A stretch of 64,000 bases of DNA. Source: Gemmatimonadota bacterium. Lineage in GTDB: Bacteria > Gemmatimonadota > Gemmatimonadetes > Gemmatimonadales > Gemmatimonadaceae. This document shows, one piece after another, positions 11,101 to 19,839 of this stretch (within the stretch, counting starts at the first letter, position 1; the number at the start of each line of letters is the position of its first letter). Made by a program: the position numbers and the translations under genes. The notes below the pieces were generated by a model that saw only the letters and a list, made by a program, of their open reading frames with translations, did no database searches and was not told the origin of the DNA. The stretch spans positions 1 to 64,000 of the forward strand of contig JAQBPY010000073.1 in the NCBI GenBank assembly GCA_028287285.1, in the 5' to 3' direction.

Positions 11101-11431
11101 CGTCGTGGAGGATTCCGTGTACCAGACGAAGAACCGCAGTGGGCAGGATCCGCTCAACTATCCCATCCGCCTGAACAACAAGATCGCCGCACTCGCCGGC
11201 GTGGCGGGCAGCGCCGAGGCCAGGCCCACGAAGCAGACGTCGGATGTGATGACGGTGTTGTCGACGCAGCTGGCGGGTGAGCTCGGGAAGATGAAGAAGA
11301 GCCTCAACAGCCGGTTGCCGGAGATCAATGCGACGCTGCGGAAGGTGGATCTGCCGGAAATCGTGGCTCGTCCGGCGGATGTTCCGGCGGCGCCGGGGAC
11401 GATCAGCGAAGTGGATGCTGATCCGGATTGA
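8141..11431 (+). CDS. Secreted VPS10/sortilin-like BNR-repeat beta-propeller protein (paralog 2)
   Basis: GTG start and signal peptide; GGVFKTLDAGESWAPI, VYRSKDGGRNWEKI blades; Gly-rich linker GGRGGGGGGGG. Confidence 0.88.
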   Translation: MRSTFFCALLACSPSISVIAAQAPLPTMPLDTLALRTLRWREAGPFRGGRSVAVAGSDARPGEYYMGTTGGGVFKTLDAGESWAPITDKYFGGTIGGIAVSPSNPDVVYVGGGEYPMRGNVSHGEGVWKSVDAGKTWTSLGLTLTRQVSRVLVHPTNPDVVYVAAQGNIWAPTPDRGVYRSKDGGRNWEKILFRNDSTGAADLVFDPSNPSVLYAAFWQAGRTPWMLNSGGRGSGVFKSTDGGDHWTDISHNPGMPEGIFGNIGLTVSPANHNRVFALIEADSGGVYRSDNAGATWTRVNADRALRQRAWYYSKIHADPKDTNIVYVNNVNFNKSTDGGKTFRPVRGIPHSDSHDFWIASNNNQRMIEADDGGASVSNDGGKTWSEQDFATAQFYHVITTNHFPYQICGAQQDNSTLCGPSRKAGGIDVRDWVEAGGGESGYIASRSDNPDVVYAGSYGALLTRKDLRTGLSRNINPWPDNPMGHSAIDLKYRFQWTYPIVLSPFSPNVLYATSNYVHRTTNDGQSWDVISPDLTRNDPKTLGPSGGPLTKDQTSVEYYGVIFAFAESPKQKGVLWAGSDDGLVHVSRDNGKSWQNVTPKDMAIYTRVSIIEPSRYNAGTAYVAANRFQLDDMKPYLWKTSDFGTTWKRIDAGIDQAEFTRAIREDDERQGQLYVGTERGVWFSHDDGASWQRLQLNLPPVPVHDLAVKEGDLIAATHGRSFWVIDDISSLRQLTPAVTQKDAFLFKPRDAYRVSFGGRGGGGGGGGAAAAAGPAVHPIAASPNGGPVVSYWLKRPSREVVLEFMDASGTLIRSFTSRQDSVTAADSIARGGRPAAAAGQPAAEEDGPVRTPPAPRVANKAGINSFAWNMRYPDASSFEGLIMWAAGTQGPVAPPGTYKVRMIVDGQPVGTEPFVLKKDPRTKATQADLDAQFAFLQQIRTRTTEANDAVKTIRWIKAQLDDREKRMTGQAQADFHAMAARLRDELSVVEDSVYQTKNRSGQDPLNYPIRLNNKIAALAGVAGSAEARPTKQTSDVMTVLSTQLAGELGKMKKSLNSRLPEINATLRKVDLPEIVARPADVPAAPGTISEVDADPD

Positions 11432-11557
11432 GCTGGCGGGTGGCGCCGGATTCCATGGAATGATGACACGCGCCGTATTCTGGTGACGCTCGTGAGCCAT
11501 GCCGTAGACAAACTCCGGCATGGACACTTGCTCACTCGGCGCCGAGCGATCTATCGT

Positions 11558-12121
11558 ATGTACATGCCCCAGCTTACGCGGCAGTGGACTGTTGAGTCAG
11601 TCCATGCCTTGCCGGACGACGGCAACCGGTACGAGGTCATCGACGGCGAGCTGTTCATGACGCCGGCTCCGTCCCGGCGTCACCAGAATGCTGTTGGCGA
11701 GTTGTACGCGCTTCTGCGCGAGTACCTGCGTCGCGAGCGAGTCGGCCACGCATATGTATCACCGGTCGACGTGGTGTTCTCGGCAAAGCGCCTCGCGCAG
11801 CCCGACGTACTGGTCGCACCGCTCGTGAATGGGCGTCGCGCGGAAACGCCTGCCCATTCCGGTCTGCTCATGCTTGCGGTAGAGGTGTTGTCACCGAGCA
11901 CGGCCCGCGCGGATCGTATCGCGAAGCGGACGTTGTATCGCGATGAAAAGGTGCCGGAGTACTGGATCGTCGACCTCGACGCGCGCACCATCGAGCGCTC
12001 TACGCCGGCCGACTCGCGGCCGGAGATATTCGTCGATGAGATCGTCTGGCAACCCGACGGCGCGGTGACGCCGTGTGTCATCGATCTTGTGCAGTACTTC
12101 GCTGCCGTATTCGACGATTGA
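11558..12121 (+). CDS. Uma2-family (DUF820) restriction-endonuclease-like protein, copy 1
   Basis: DGNRYEVIDGELFMTPAPSRRHQ, QPDVLVAPLV, LAVEVLSPSTARADR..KRTLYRDEKVPEYWIVD (PD-(D/E)XK-like Uma2 signature). Start re-sited to MYMPQLTRQW. Confidence 0.88.
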   Translation: MYMPQLTRQWTVESVHALPDDGNRYEVIDGELFMTPAPSRRHQNAVGELYALLREYLRRERVGHAYVSPVDVVFSAKRLAQPDVLVAPLVNGRRAETPAHSGLLMLAVEVLSPSTARADRIAKRTLYRDEKVPEYWIVDLDARTIERSTPADSRPEIFVDEIVWQPDGAVTPCVIDLVQYFAAVFDD

Positions 12122-12266
12122 GCCGCGTCCGGTGGTCACGGGTCCGTTCTGGAAAGGCCTGGCATGGAATGATGATGCGCGCTGTATTCTGGTGACGCTC
12201 ATGAGCCACGCCGTAGACAGGTTCCGGCATGGCCACTTGCTCACTCGGCGCCGAGAGACCTATCGT

Positions 12267-12830
12267 ATGTACATGCCCCAGCTTACGCGGCAGTGGACCG
12301 TCGAGTCAGTCCATGCCTTGCCGGACGACGGCAACCGGTACGAGGTCATCGACGGCGAGCTGTTCATGACGCCGTCGCCGCGCTGGCGGCATCAGGATGC
12401 CGTGTACGAGCTGCATCACCTGCTCAGGGAATACCTGAAACGCGAACGTGCTGGTCACGCCTTCGGCGCACCGGCCGACGTCATCTTCTCACCAAGGCGA
12501 CTCGTGCAGCCGGATGTATTCGTCGTGCCACTTGTGAACGGTCGCCGGCCGGAGCAATTCGACGACGTGGGACGTTTGTTGCTTGCCGCCGAGGTACTCT
12601 CACCGAGTACTGCGCGCGCCGACCGCGTCGCGAAGCGGACGTTGTATCGCGATGAAAAGGTGCCGGAGTACTGGATCATCGACCTCGACGCTCGCACCGT
12701 GGAGCGCTCCACGCCGGCTGACTCGCGGCCGGAGATATTCGTCGATGAGATCGTCTGGCAGCCCGACGGTGCGGTGACGCCGTGTGTCATTGATCTTGTG
12801 CAGTACTTCGCTGCCGTACTCGGCGAGTGA
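12267..12830 (+). CDS. Uma2-family (DUF820) restriction-endonuclease-like protein, copy 2
   Basis: Same signature and same length; start and stop are each exactly 709 nt from copy 1. Confidence 0.88.
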   Translation: MYMPQLTRQWTVESVHALPDDGNRYEVIDGELFMTPSPRWRHQDAVYELHHLLREYLKRERAGHAFGAPADVIFSPRRLVQPDVFVVPLVNGRRPEQFDDVGRLLLAAEVLSPSTARADRVAKRTLYRDEKVPEYWIIDLDARTVERSTPADSRPEIFVDEIVWQPDGAVTPCVIDLVQYFAAVLGE

Positions 12831-12864
12831 CGATCAGGGTGTTACGCTGATGCGAGGGTGAACA

Positions 12865-13419
12865 CTACCAGAACACCTTGCCCACTCCCGTGCGTTCGCG
12901 GCGCGGTCGCATCGTGAAATAGATGTAGAACCCGGTCACTGACATGACCGCCAGCGCGATGGCCCAGAACATGGCGACGACGAGTCCTCCGTCGCCAAAG
13001 GCCTCACCGCTGTGGAGCCGGTAAAGGAAGGGTTTGTCGACGTAGTCCTCATTGCGCAGCAGCGCACCCGTGTTCGCGTCGAACACGAGCTTCCGATCCT
13101 CGCCCCCCTTGGGCAGGCCCACGAAGATGGTGACGGTGGGCTGCTTTCCCTTGAGCTGCACCTCGATCTTGTCCATGGGTGCCCCGGCCTTTATCCGATT
13201 CGCGCTCTCGACAGCAGCGGCAACAGCACGCTGAACCATGTCAGGCGTGCTCAACGTGACTGGACTCACCAGCGCGCGTGTCGCCTCGCGCAATGACTCT
13301 TCCTCGCCGAAGAACTCCGTGAAAGCGACGAGAAAGCCCGTGACCGCCGCGAAGAGCAGGAAAACAGCGGCGGGGAAGCCGATCCAGCGGTGCCATTTGC
13401 GCCAGAACCTGACAGCCAT
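12865..13419 (-). CDS. PepSY-associated transmembrane protein
   Basis: WRKWHRWIGFPAAVFLLFAAVTGFLVAF, PepSY-like KLVFDANTGALLRNEDYVDKPFLYRLHSGEAFG, C-terminal TM helix. Confidence 0.8.
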   Translation of the reverse strand: MAVRFWRKWHRWIGFPAAVFLLFAAVTGFLVAFTEFFGEEESLREATRALVSPVTLSTPDMVQRAVAAAVESANRIKAGAPMDKIEVQLKGKQPTVTIFVGLPKGGEDRKLVFDANTGALLRNEDYVDKPFLYRLHSGEAFGDGGLVVAMFWAIALAVMSVTGFYIYFTMRPRRERTGVGKVFW

Positions 13420-13523
13420 ATGACAAAACCCCAGCAGTGACGGGAAAAACTAACGGTCGGGCACGGGCGACCGTATAGTACGCAGACGAGCAATCAAGTC
13501 CAGCCACTCGCAGACCATCATAC

Positions 13524-16500
13524 ATGCCTTCACGCCTTTCCACGCTCGCCGCAGCAGTGCTGCTGTCGACTGCGTCGGCCGCCAATGCGCAGGTCCTCGA
13601 CTCATCAACCGTCGCCGGCTTCAAGTGGCGCACCGTGGGTCCTGCGAACTTCATGGGCCGCCTGTCCGACATCGTCGGAATTCCCGGCCCGTCCAAGACG
13701 CTGTTCGTTGCCGCGGCCGGCGGCGGCATCTGGAAGTCCACCAACAACGGCACCACATGGCGCCCGGTGTTCGACGACAAGCGCATCATCTCGATGGGCA
13801 TGCTGGCCATCGCGCCCACCGACACGAACCAGGTGTGGGCGGGCACGGGTGAGCCCAACGCGCGCAACTCCATCGAGCCTGGCAACGGGATCTACAAGTC
13901 GACGGACGGAGGCCTGCACTGGACGCTGATGGGTCTCGAGAAGACGGAGGCGATTGGACGCATTGTCGTCAACCCGAAGAACGCCGACATCGTGTACGTC
14001 GCCGCCATCGGGGCGACATGGAAGTCCACGAAGGATCGTGGTCTCTACAAGACGATCGACGGCGGCAAGACGTGGACGCTCATCAAGTTCGTCAGCGACC
14101 GCGCCGGCATGATCGACGTCGCGCTCGACCCGCGCAACCCGGACGTTATCTACGCCTCGAGCTGGGAGCGCTATCGCACGCCGTATTCACTCAACAGCGG
14201 CGGGCCTGGCTCGACACTGTGGAAGAGCATGGACGCCGGCGCGACGTGGACGGAGATCAAGGGCAACGGCTACCCCGAGGGCACGAAGGGCCGCATCGGC
14301 CTCGCCATTGCGCCGAGTAACCCGGATATCGTGTATGCGTTGACGGAAGCGTATTCGGAGAAGCCGGAAAAGGTCATCATGGGCACACGTCCAAAGGCCA
14401 ACGGACTCTATCGCTCCGCCGACGGCGGCAAGACGTGGGCGCACATGAACAGCATCGACACGCGTCCGTTCTACTACTCGCAGGTGCGCGTCGACCCGAA
14501 GAATCCGGATCGTGTGTACTTCTCGTCGACCGAGCTGCAGGTGTCGAACGACGGCGGCAAGACGAGCACGAACGCCGCGCAGAGCGTGCACGTGGACGAC
14601 CACGGCCTCTGGATCGACCCCAACGACCCCGAGCGCTGGGTGCTTGCGAACGACGGCGGCATTGCGATCACGTATGACAAGGGCGGCAACTTCTTCTATC
14701 CGATGAGCATTCCCATTGGACAGTTCTACGAGATCAGCTACGACATGCAGGTGCCGTACAACATCTGCGCCGGTGCACAGGACAATGGCGCCTGGTGCGG
14801 GCCAAGCCGTCGTCGTGGTGCGCTGAATAATTCGTACTGGTATACCATCTCCGGCGGCGACGGCTTCTACACCGCGCAGGACCCGAGCGGCGACTGGGTG
14901 TTTGGCGAGTCGCAGAATGCCGGCATCCAGGGGCGCAACCTCAAGACGGGCCAGACGCTCCGCATCAACAAGCCGGGGTATCAGGAGCAGTATCGCCAGT
15001 GGGAGGATTCCGTGGCCGTCTCGCAGGGCGATCCGCTGCTCAAGCCGTCGGCCGACGCGGCCCGCCGTACGGCAACTTTTCGCACGAACCAGAAAAACGA
15101 TTCGCTCGCGCTGCTCACGCGCTTCAACTGGAACTCGCCGTTTTTCCTGTCGTCGCACAACCCGAGCGTGATGTACCTGGGCGGCAACAAGGTGTTCAAG
15201 TCGCTCAGGCGCGGCGAGGAGATGTACACCATCTCGCCGGATCTCTCAAGGCAGATGCGCGCGCGGATGGACACCGCCGAAAAGTTTACAGGCGGCGTAA
15301 CGCCGGATGTGACTGGTGCGGAGACCTATGGCACCGTGGTCACGCTCGCGGAGTCGTACATCAAGCCCGGCTTCCTGCTGGCCGGCACGGATGACGGCAA
15401 TGTCTGGCTCACGCACAACGATGGCGGATCGTGGGAAAATCTGAGCGACCGGTTTCCAGGATTGCCTAGCAAGGATGTTTACGTCACACGCGTTGAGCCG
15501 TCGCACTTCGACACGCTCACTTTTTACGTGGCGTTCGACAACCATCGCTGGAACGATTTCACGCCCTATCTCTTCATGACGAAGGACGGCGGCAAGACGT
15601 TCAGGTCGATCGTGAACAATCTTCCAGGTACCAGCCCGGCCGACTATCTGCACGTGATTCGCGAGGATCCGCGCAATCGCGATCTCCTGTTCGTGGGCTC
15701 GTCGCTCGCGGTGTATGCGTCGGTGGATCGCGGTACCACGTGGACGAAGTTCGCGAGCAATTTGCCGAGTGTGCCGGTGTACGACCTGAAGATCCATCCG
15801 CGTGACCGGGAGCTCATGGCCGCCACGCATGGCCGCGGTCTCTGGATCGTGGACATTGCCGCGCTGGAGCAGGTGACGCCCAAGACGATTGCTGCGAGTG
15901 CAACGCTGTTCACACCGCGCACCGCCTACCAATGGAGCGAAGGCCCGGCGCTCGGCATGCCGGGCAATGGGTGGGGCCAGGCGCCACTCGTGATTCCTGC
16001 GCCGCCCTATGGTGCGCAGATATCGTATCGTCTCCGCGATTCGGTTTCGGGTCCGGTGCGCATCACGGTCAGCGACATTGGCGGAGCGCAGCTGTACACC
16101 ACCACAGGCTCATCGCGCGCCGGATTCTACTCGGTGAACTGGGCGTTTCAAGGCGCGCCTGCTGCGCGTGCGGAGCTTTCTCCGGCCGCTCGGCGCGACA
16201 GCATCATCATGCGGGAGCGGGCGCCCAAGGTGCTCGATTCACTGGTCGCGGCAAAGTATGACAGCGCCGCGGTGGCGGCGGTGCGTCGTATCGTGAACCT
16301 CGCTAACAATCCGCCCGCGGCCGGTGCCGGATTCGGTGGGCGCGGCGGCGGCGGCGGTGGCGGTGGTGGCCGAGGCGGTGCGCAGGCGGGTTGTGAGCAT
16401 CCGACCACGCAGTGGGAGGCATTTTGCGCGCGTCCCGCCGAGCCGGCGGCAACGCCAGCACGTGGTGGCCGAGCCGGTGCGCCTGCGACCGCAGCGGATA

Positions 16501-16865
16501 CGTCGGCCGAGGCGATTGCCGCAGCGGTGGCCGGTGGTGGGCGTGGCCCCGTTGATCCGGCGCAGGCGAAGATCTGGGAGACCATCGGCATGCGTGCGCC
16601 GGCGGGTGGTCGAGGGGGCGGTGGTGGCGGCGGCGGCGGCGGCGGAAATGTGGTTGAGCCTGGCACGTATCTCGTGACCCTCGCTGCGGGTGGGGAGACC
16701 TACAAGCAGACGTTCCGCGTGGAGCGTGTGGCGGGTACGGATGAGAATTCCGTGGGTGTCGCCGAAGATTCCAGCGACGATGAGGACATTAACGGCGGCA
16801 TCTTCCCGAAGTTCTTCAACCCGATTGCGCGGTGGTGGGAAGAGCTGTTCAATCGGTATCGGTAG
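13524..16865 (+). CDS. Secreted VPS10/sortilin-like BNR-repeat beta-propeller protein (paralog 3)
   Basis: Signal peptide; GGIWKSTNNGTTWRPV, GIYKSTDGGLHWTLMG, LYKTIDGGKTWTLI blades; two poly-Gly linkers. Confidence 0.88.
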   Translation: MPSRLSTLAAAVLLSTASAANAQVLDSSTVAGFKWRTVGPANFMGRLSDIVGIPGPSKTLFVAAAGGGIWKSTNNGTTWRPVFDDKRIISMGMLAIAPTDTNQVWAGTGEPNARNSIEPGNGIYKSTDGGLHWTLMGLEKTEAIGRIVVNPKNADIVYVAAIGATWKSTKDRGLYKTIDGGKTWTLIKFVSDRAGMIDVALDPRNPDVIYASSWERYRTPYSLNSGGPGSTLWKSMDAGATWTEIKGNGYPEGTKGRIGLAIAPSNPDIVYALTEAYSEKPEKVIMGTRPKANGLYRSADGGKTWAHMNSIDTRPFYYSQVRVDPKNPDRVYFSSTELQVSNDGGKTSTNAAQSVHVDDHGLWIDPNDPERWVLANDGGIAITYDKGGNFFYPMSIPIGQFYEISYDMQVPYNICAGAQDNGAWCGPSRRRGALNNSYWYTISGGDGFYTAQDPSGDWVFGESQNAGIQGRNLKTGQTLRINKPGYQEQYRQWEDSVAVSQGDPLLKPSADAARRTATFRTNQKNDSLALLTRFNWNSPFFLSSHNPSVMYLGGNKVFKSLRRGEEMYTISPDLSRQMRARMDTAEKFTGGVTPDVTGAETYGTVVTLAESYIKPGFLLAGTDDGNVWLTHNDGGSWENLSDRFPGLPSKDVYVTRVEPSHFDTLTFYVAFDNHRWNDFTPYLFMTKDGGKTFRSIVNNLPGTSPADYLHVIREDPRNRDLLFVGSSLAVYASVDRGTTWTKFASNLPSVPVYDLKIHPRDRELMAATHGRGLWIVDIAALEQVTPKTIAASATLFTPRTAYQWSEGPALGMPGNGWGQAPLVIPAPPYGAQISYRLRDSVSGPVRITVSDIGGAQLYTTTGSSRAGFYSVNWAFQGAPAARAELSPAARRDSIIMRERAPKVLDSLVAAKYDSAAVAAVRRIVNLANNPPAAGAGFGGRGGGGGGGGGRGGAQAGCEHPTTQWEAFCARPAEPAATPARGGRAGAPATAADTSAEAIAAAVAGGGRGPVDPAQAKIWETIGMRAPAGGRGGGGGGGGGGGNVVEPGTYLVTLAAGGETYKQTFRVERVAGTDENSVGVAEDSSDDEDINGGIFPKFFNPIARWWEELFNRYR

Positions 16866-16887
16866 GCTGATCCGTAGCGAGTGCGGT

Positions 16888-17134
16888 ATATCTCCCGACA
16901 GGCGTTCGCTGCGCTCACGCCTGCGGGATGACATGTTAACGTCCGCCTCGCTCACGCCTGCGGGATGACACGTTACCGTCCGATTCGCCAACGCCTGCGG
17001 GATGACACTTTTCAGCCCTGTCATCCCGCAGGAGCGAAGCGAATGTCGGGAGATACTGTACGGTTCTTGCGGCTAATCAAGCGCAACGAACGGTTGAGTA
17101 TGTCCCGACGGGCTCACGCCTGCGGGATGACAGC
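16888..17134. repeat. Cluster of family-A dispersed repeats between convergent genes, including a 37-nt tandem
   Basis: Multiple (rc) TGTCATCCCGCAGG..AGCGAATGTCGGGA copies; CTCACGCCTGCGGGATGACA(T/C)GTTA(A/C)CGTCCG... units start at 16914 and 16951, with a degenerate third at 16988. Confidence 0.8.
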
Positions 17135-17158
17135 GCACTGCGGATAACACCCACAGCA

Positions 17159-17791
17159 TCAGCGCGCTTTCGCCGCCATGCACAGTCCAAGCCTGAACGG
17201 CGGCAGCCCCGCGTCCTCGCGGCGCAGATCGGCATGCACCGAATCTTCCATTGGCGCGAGAATCACCCTGCCGTCCGCGCCACTCGGTTTCTGCGTCCCG
17301 TAGATCTGCTTCCGCCCCCACGCAAGACGCAGCTGATCCTCGAGCGTCGCCACGTCGGCGGCCGGTGATTCGGACGGCCCGGCCTCCATCATGCGATGCA
17401 GCGCAGCCCTGGCCAGGCCAGTGTCGCCGCGCACGAGCAGGTACACCGCGTGTGTCCCGGCCCCGCCCACCACACTCCGGGTAGGCCACACCGAGCCACG
17501 CGTCGACGCGAGCTGCTTCAAGCGATCGAGCATTGCCGGCGCATTGATCGCAGGTGCACGCCCTTCCACGAACACACCATGCTGCACGGGCGCCGCGAGC
17601 GGTGCAGAGAGCCCGGCGGCCTCGAGCAGCGCCGTGCGCAGAGAATCGTTGGACCACTCGTGCTTCGAGTCATCGAAGAACTCTGCTTGCCGCTTGACCC
17701 ACGCATCCTTCGCGGTCCACGTGCATTGTGCCTGCGCCGGCGCCGACACCGCGGAGAGCGCACTCAGCGCAACCACATGGAAGAGCCGCAT
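17159..17791 (-). CDS. DUF6624-like exported protein
   Basis: Re-sited start MRLFHVVALSALSAVSAPAQAQ; RGSVWPTRSVVGGAGTHAVYLLVRGDT ... LRLAWGRKQIYGTQ. ATGA overlap with the upstream gene. Confidence 0.65.
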   Translation of the reverse strand: MRLFHVVALSALSAVSAPAQAQCTWTAKDAWVKRQAEFFDDSKHEWSNDSLRTALLEAAGLSAPLAAPVQHGVFVEGRAPAINAPAMLDRLKQLASTRGSVWPTRSVVGGAGTHAVYLLVRGDTGLARAALHRMMEAGPSESPAADVATLEDQLRLAWGRKQIYGTQKPSGADGRVILAPMEDSVHADLRREDAGLPPFRLGLCMAAKAR

Positions 17792-18501
17792 CACTTCACC
17801 GCGGGGGTAAAGGTGAAGTCCTTGAACTCGATCATGCTGTCCGTCTTGGACCACACGCCAATCTTGCCCGATACCGGCTCGGGCAACGTGTACTCCACCA
17901 TCGGCTTTCCGTCGAGCCACGACTGCAGCGCCGTTCCGTGCACGCTCACCTTCAGCGTGTGCCACGTACCCAACTCCAGCGGCACCGCATCCGGTGCACG
18001 CTTCACGAACTTCCGCACGCCCTTGTTGAACGTCCACAGCACCACGTTGTCTTCCGTGCCGTTGTAGCGCACGGTGAGGTAGTCGCCGTTGGGCTTCACG
18101 TTGAAGAGAATGCCCGCGCACCGGTCGAGCGTGCCGCCAAGCATCTGGAAGCGCACCGTGATGTCACCGTTCTCGAAGGTGTCGAGCCCCTTGTACACGG
18201 CGATGGGAAAATACGCGAACGCCTTGATGCTCTCGATGAACTCCTCATTGCGCGCGCCGTACAGTTCGCGCGCCTTGTCGGCCAGGCCGCCAGCGGGCTG
18301 GCCACGCTTCCATACACGTCCGTCAACGAACAACACCTTGTCCTTCGCGTCACTGGACATGACCCAGCTGCCCACCATTGGCGCAAAGCTTTTCGGCTCA
18401 CGTCCAACGACTTCCTTCGCGAAGGAAACGTTCGTCGACGCTTGCGCGGCGGCCACGTACGGCACACATGCGAGTGCCACGAGGAAAAGTCTGAGCGTCA
18501 T
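17791..18501 (-). CDS. DUF1080/LamG-like (concanavalin fold) exported protein
   Basis: Signal peptide MTLRLFLVALACVPYVAAAQ; DITVRFQMLGG...GDYLTVRYNGTEDNVVLWTF...GTWHTLKVSVHGTALQSWLDGKPMVEYTLPEPVSGKIGVWSKTDSMIEFKDFTF. Confidence 0.7.
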   Translation of the reverse strand: MTLRLFLVALACVPYVAAAQASTNVSFAKEVVGREPKSFAPMVGSWVMSSDAKDKVLFVDGRVWKRGQPAGGLADKARELYGARNEEFIESIKAFAYFPIAVYKGLDTFENGDITVRFQMLGGTLDRCAGILFNVKPNGDYLTVRYNGTEDNVVLWTFNKGVRKFVKRAPDAVPLELGTWHTLKVSVHGTALQSWLDGKPMVEYTLPEPVSGKIGVWSKTDSMIEFKDFTFTPAVK

Positions 18502-19820
18502 GAAGTAAGAGCGGTTGGAAAGTCGACCTGGCGAACATGCACGCGCCACCAGAGCAGCACGATGCCAAGGGGAATCAGCGCGAAGAACAGCCATGGCGCA
18601 ATTGCCGATTCAACGTGGGCCGGATACCCGGGATACGCATTTGATTCGGCAGCCGGCGGCACGATGTGCAGCACCTCGTACACCGCGTCCAGTACCACCG
18701 GCTCCGCCACGGATCGCGTCACCACACGGCGCCCTGCGGCATCCAGCCAGATTTCGCCGTAGCTCGATCCGGACGATTCGAAGAGTCCACTCCGGCTCTT
18801 CGCGGCGTACTCGACGTGGAGCTGGTGGACCGTTCGCCGCAGCTTGAACAGCACACCGTGCTCGAGGTCGGTGAGCCGGGGATCTTCCGCCGCCAGGTGC
18901 ACCGTGACGGTCAGCGGCTCGCGGATCCGCGTGAGCACACGCTCGTCTGCGCTGCTGAAGGAATTGCGCCGGTCTTCGCTCACGTCCCAACTCTGCTTCC
19001 AGACGGCAACACCGGCGCACAGCACCATTGCCAGAGCGAGTGTGCCGGCGGCCGCGCGCAGCCGCCACCTACGCGAGCGTCCGGTCTGCGCAGAAGATCC
19101 CCACAGGGTCAAACCGGCCACCACGAGCATTCCGAGCACCAGCACGGCAGAAAGACGGAGCTCGCCCCGCTCAAAGCTGCGGAGCGCCGCGTCCGGCGTA
19201 TACGTGGACAGAACCGCCACGACACCGCCTTTCGCGGCCGCGATGTAATCCAGCATCCACGTGCCGAGTGTGATGGTGAGCGCAATGATCGCCGCGCTCG
19301 ATGCGCTGCCCGTGATGCTGCACGCCGCGGCGCCAATGCCAATCGTCAACGCCCCGCGCAGCAGATAGCCGCCCACCACCACCATCGTCTCGGCCTCGTG
19401 CAGATGTGCACCGTGCGCCTTCCATATCGCCAGCGCAACGCCTGCGGGAATCAGCGCCGCCATCCAGGCGAGAGAGAGCGCAACGGCCTTCGCCGCCACG
19501 AGCAGCCAGAAAGGTACCGGCTGCTGCAGGGACAGCGCGAGCTCGCCCGTCTCGCGCTCGACGGCGAACAGCCGGATCACCACGAACGGAAATACGAGTG
19601 TCGCCATGAGATCGAATGCGCCAAATACCGGCACGACGAGACCGTCCAGTGGGCTGAGCGACTGCGACAGCGCCGCCGGACCACCGCCGCTTCCACTCGC
19701 TTCGGCATAGAACTGCAGCGCGTCGAGGAACGCATGCCCCACGAGTACGCTGCTGACCACGAACATGAGCCAGAGCGATCGGGATTCGGCGAGCACCTGG
19801 AGCTCCTTGCCCACGAGCAT
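18498..19820 (-). CDS. ABC-2 type permease with C-terminal GldG-like/auxiliary domain
   Basis: N-terminal multi-TM region (FPFVVIRLFAVERETGELALSLQQPVPFWLLVAAK), then WDVSEDRRNSFSSADERVLTRIREPLTVTVHLAAEDPRLTDLEHGVLFKLRR, then a final TM helix. Confidence 0.75.
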   Translation of the reverse strand: MLVGKELQVLAESRSLWLMFVVSSVLVGHAFLDALQFYAEASGSGGGPAALSQSLSPLDGLVVPVFGAFDLMATLVFPFVVIRLFAVERETGELALSLQQPVPFWLLVAAKAVALSLAWMAALIPAGVALAIWKAHGAHLHEAETMVVVGGYLLRGALTIGIGAAACSITGSASSAAIIALTITLGTWMLDYIAAAKGGVVAVLSTYTPDAALRSFERGELRLSAVLVLGMLVVAGLTLWGSSAQTGRSRRWRLRAAAGTLALAMVLCAGVAVWKQSWDVSEDRRNSFSSADERVLTRIREPLTVTVHLAAEDPRLTDLEHGVLFKLRRTVHQLHVEYAAKSRSGLFESSGSSYGEIWLDAAGRRVVTRSVAEPVVLDAVYEVLHIVPPAAESNAYPGYPAHVESAIAPWLFFALIPLGIVLLWWRVHVRQVDFPTALTS

Positions 19821-19839
19821 CCGCCGCGCAGCCGGCCGG

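Larger units (their letters stand above)
11453..12830 (+). repeat. Tandem duplication, 709-bp offset, covering leader and Uma2 ORF
   Basis: CATGGAATGATGA...TATTCTGGTGACGCTC(G/A)TGAGCCA(T/C)GCCGTAGACA present in both leaders. ATGs at 11558/12267 and stops at 12121/12830 keep a constant 709-nt offset. Confidence 0.85.

Noticed and set aside
11558-12830. Uma2 pair as a defence/restriction island
   Set aside because: Uma2 proteins are widespread and no methylase, helicase or toxin partner is adjacent; only the duplication pattern is notable.
14187-15158. 323-aa minus-strand ORF
   Set aside because: Antisense shadow of VPS10 paralog 3; no plausible protein features.
16888-17134. Repeat cluster considered as CRISPR array
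   Set aside because: Copies are irregular, in both orientations and without unique uniform spacers.
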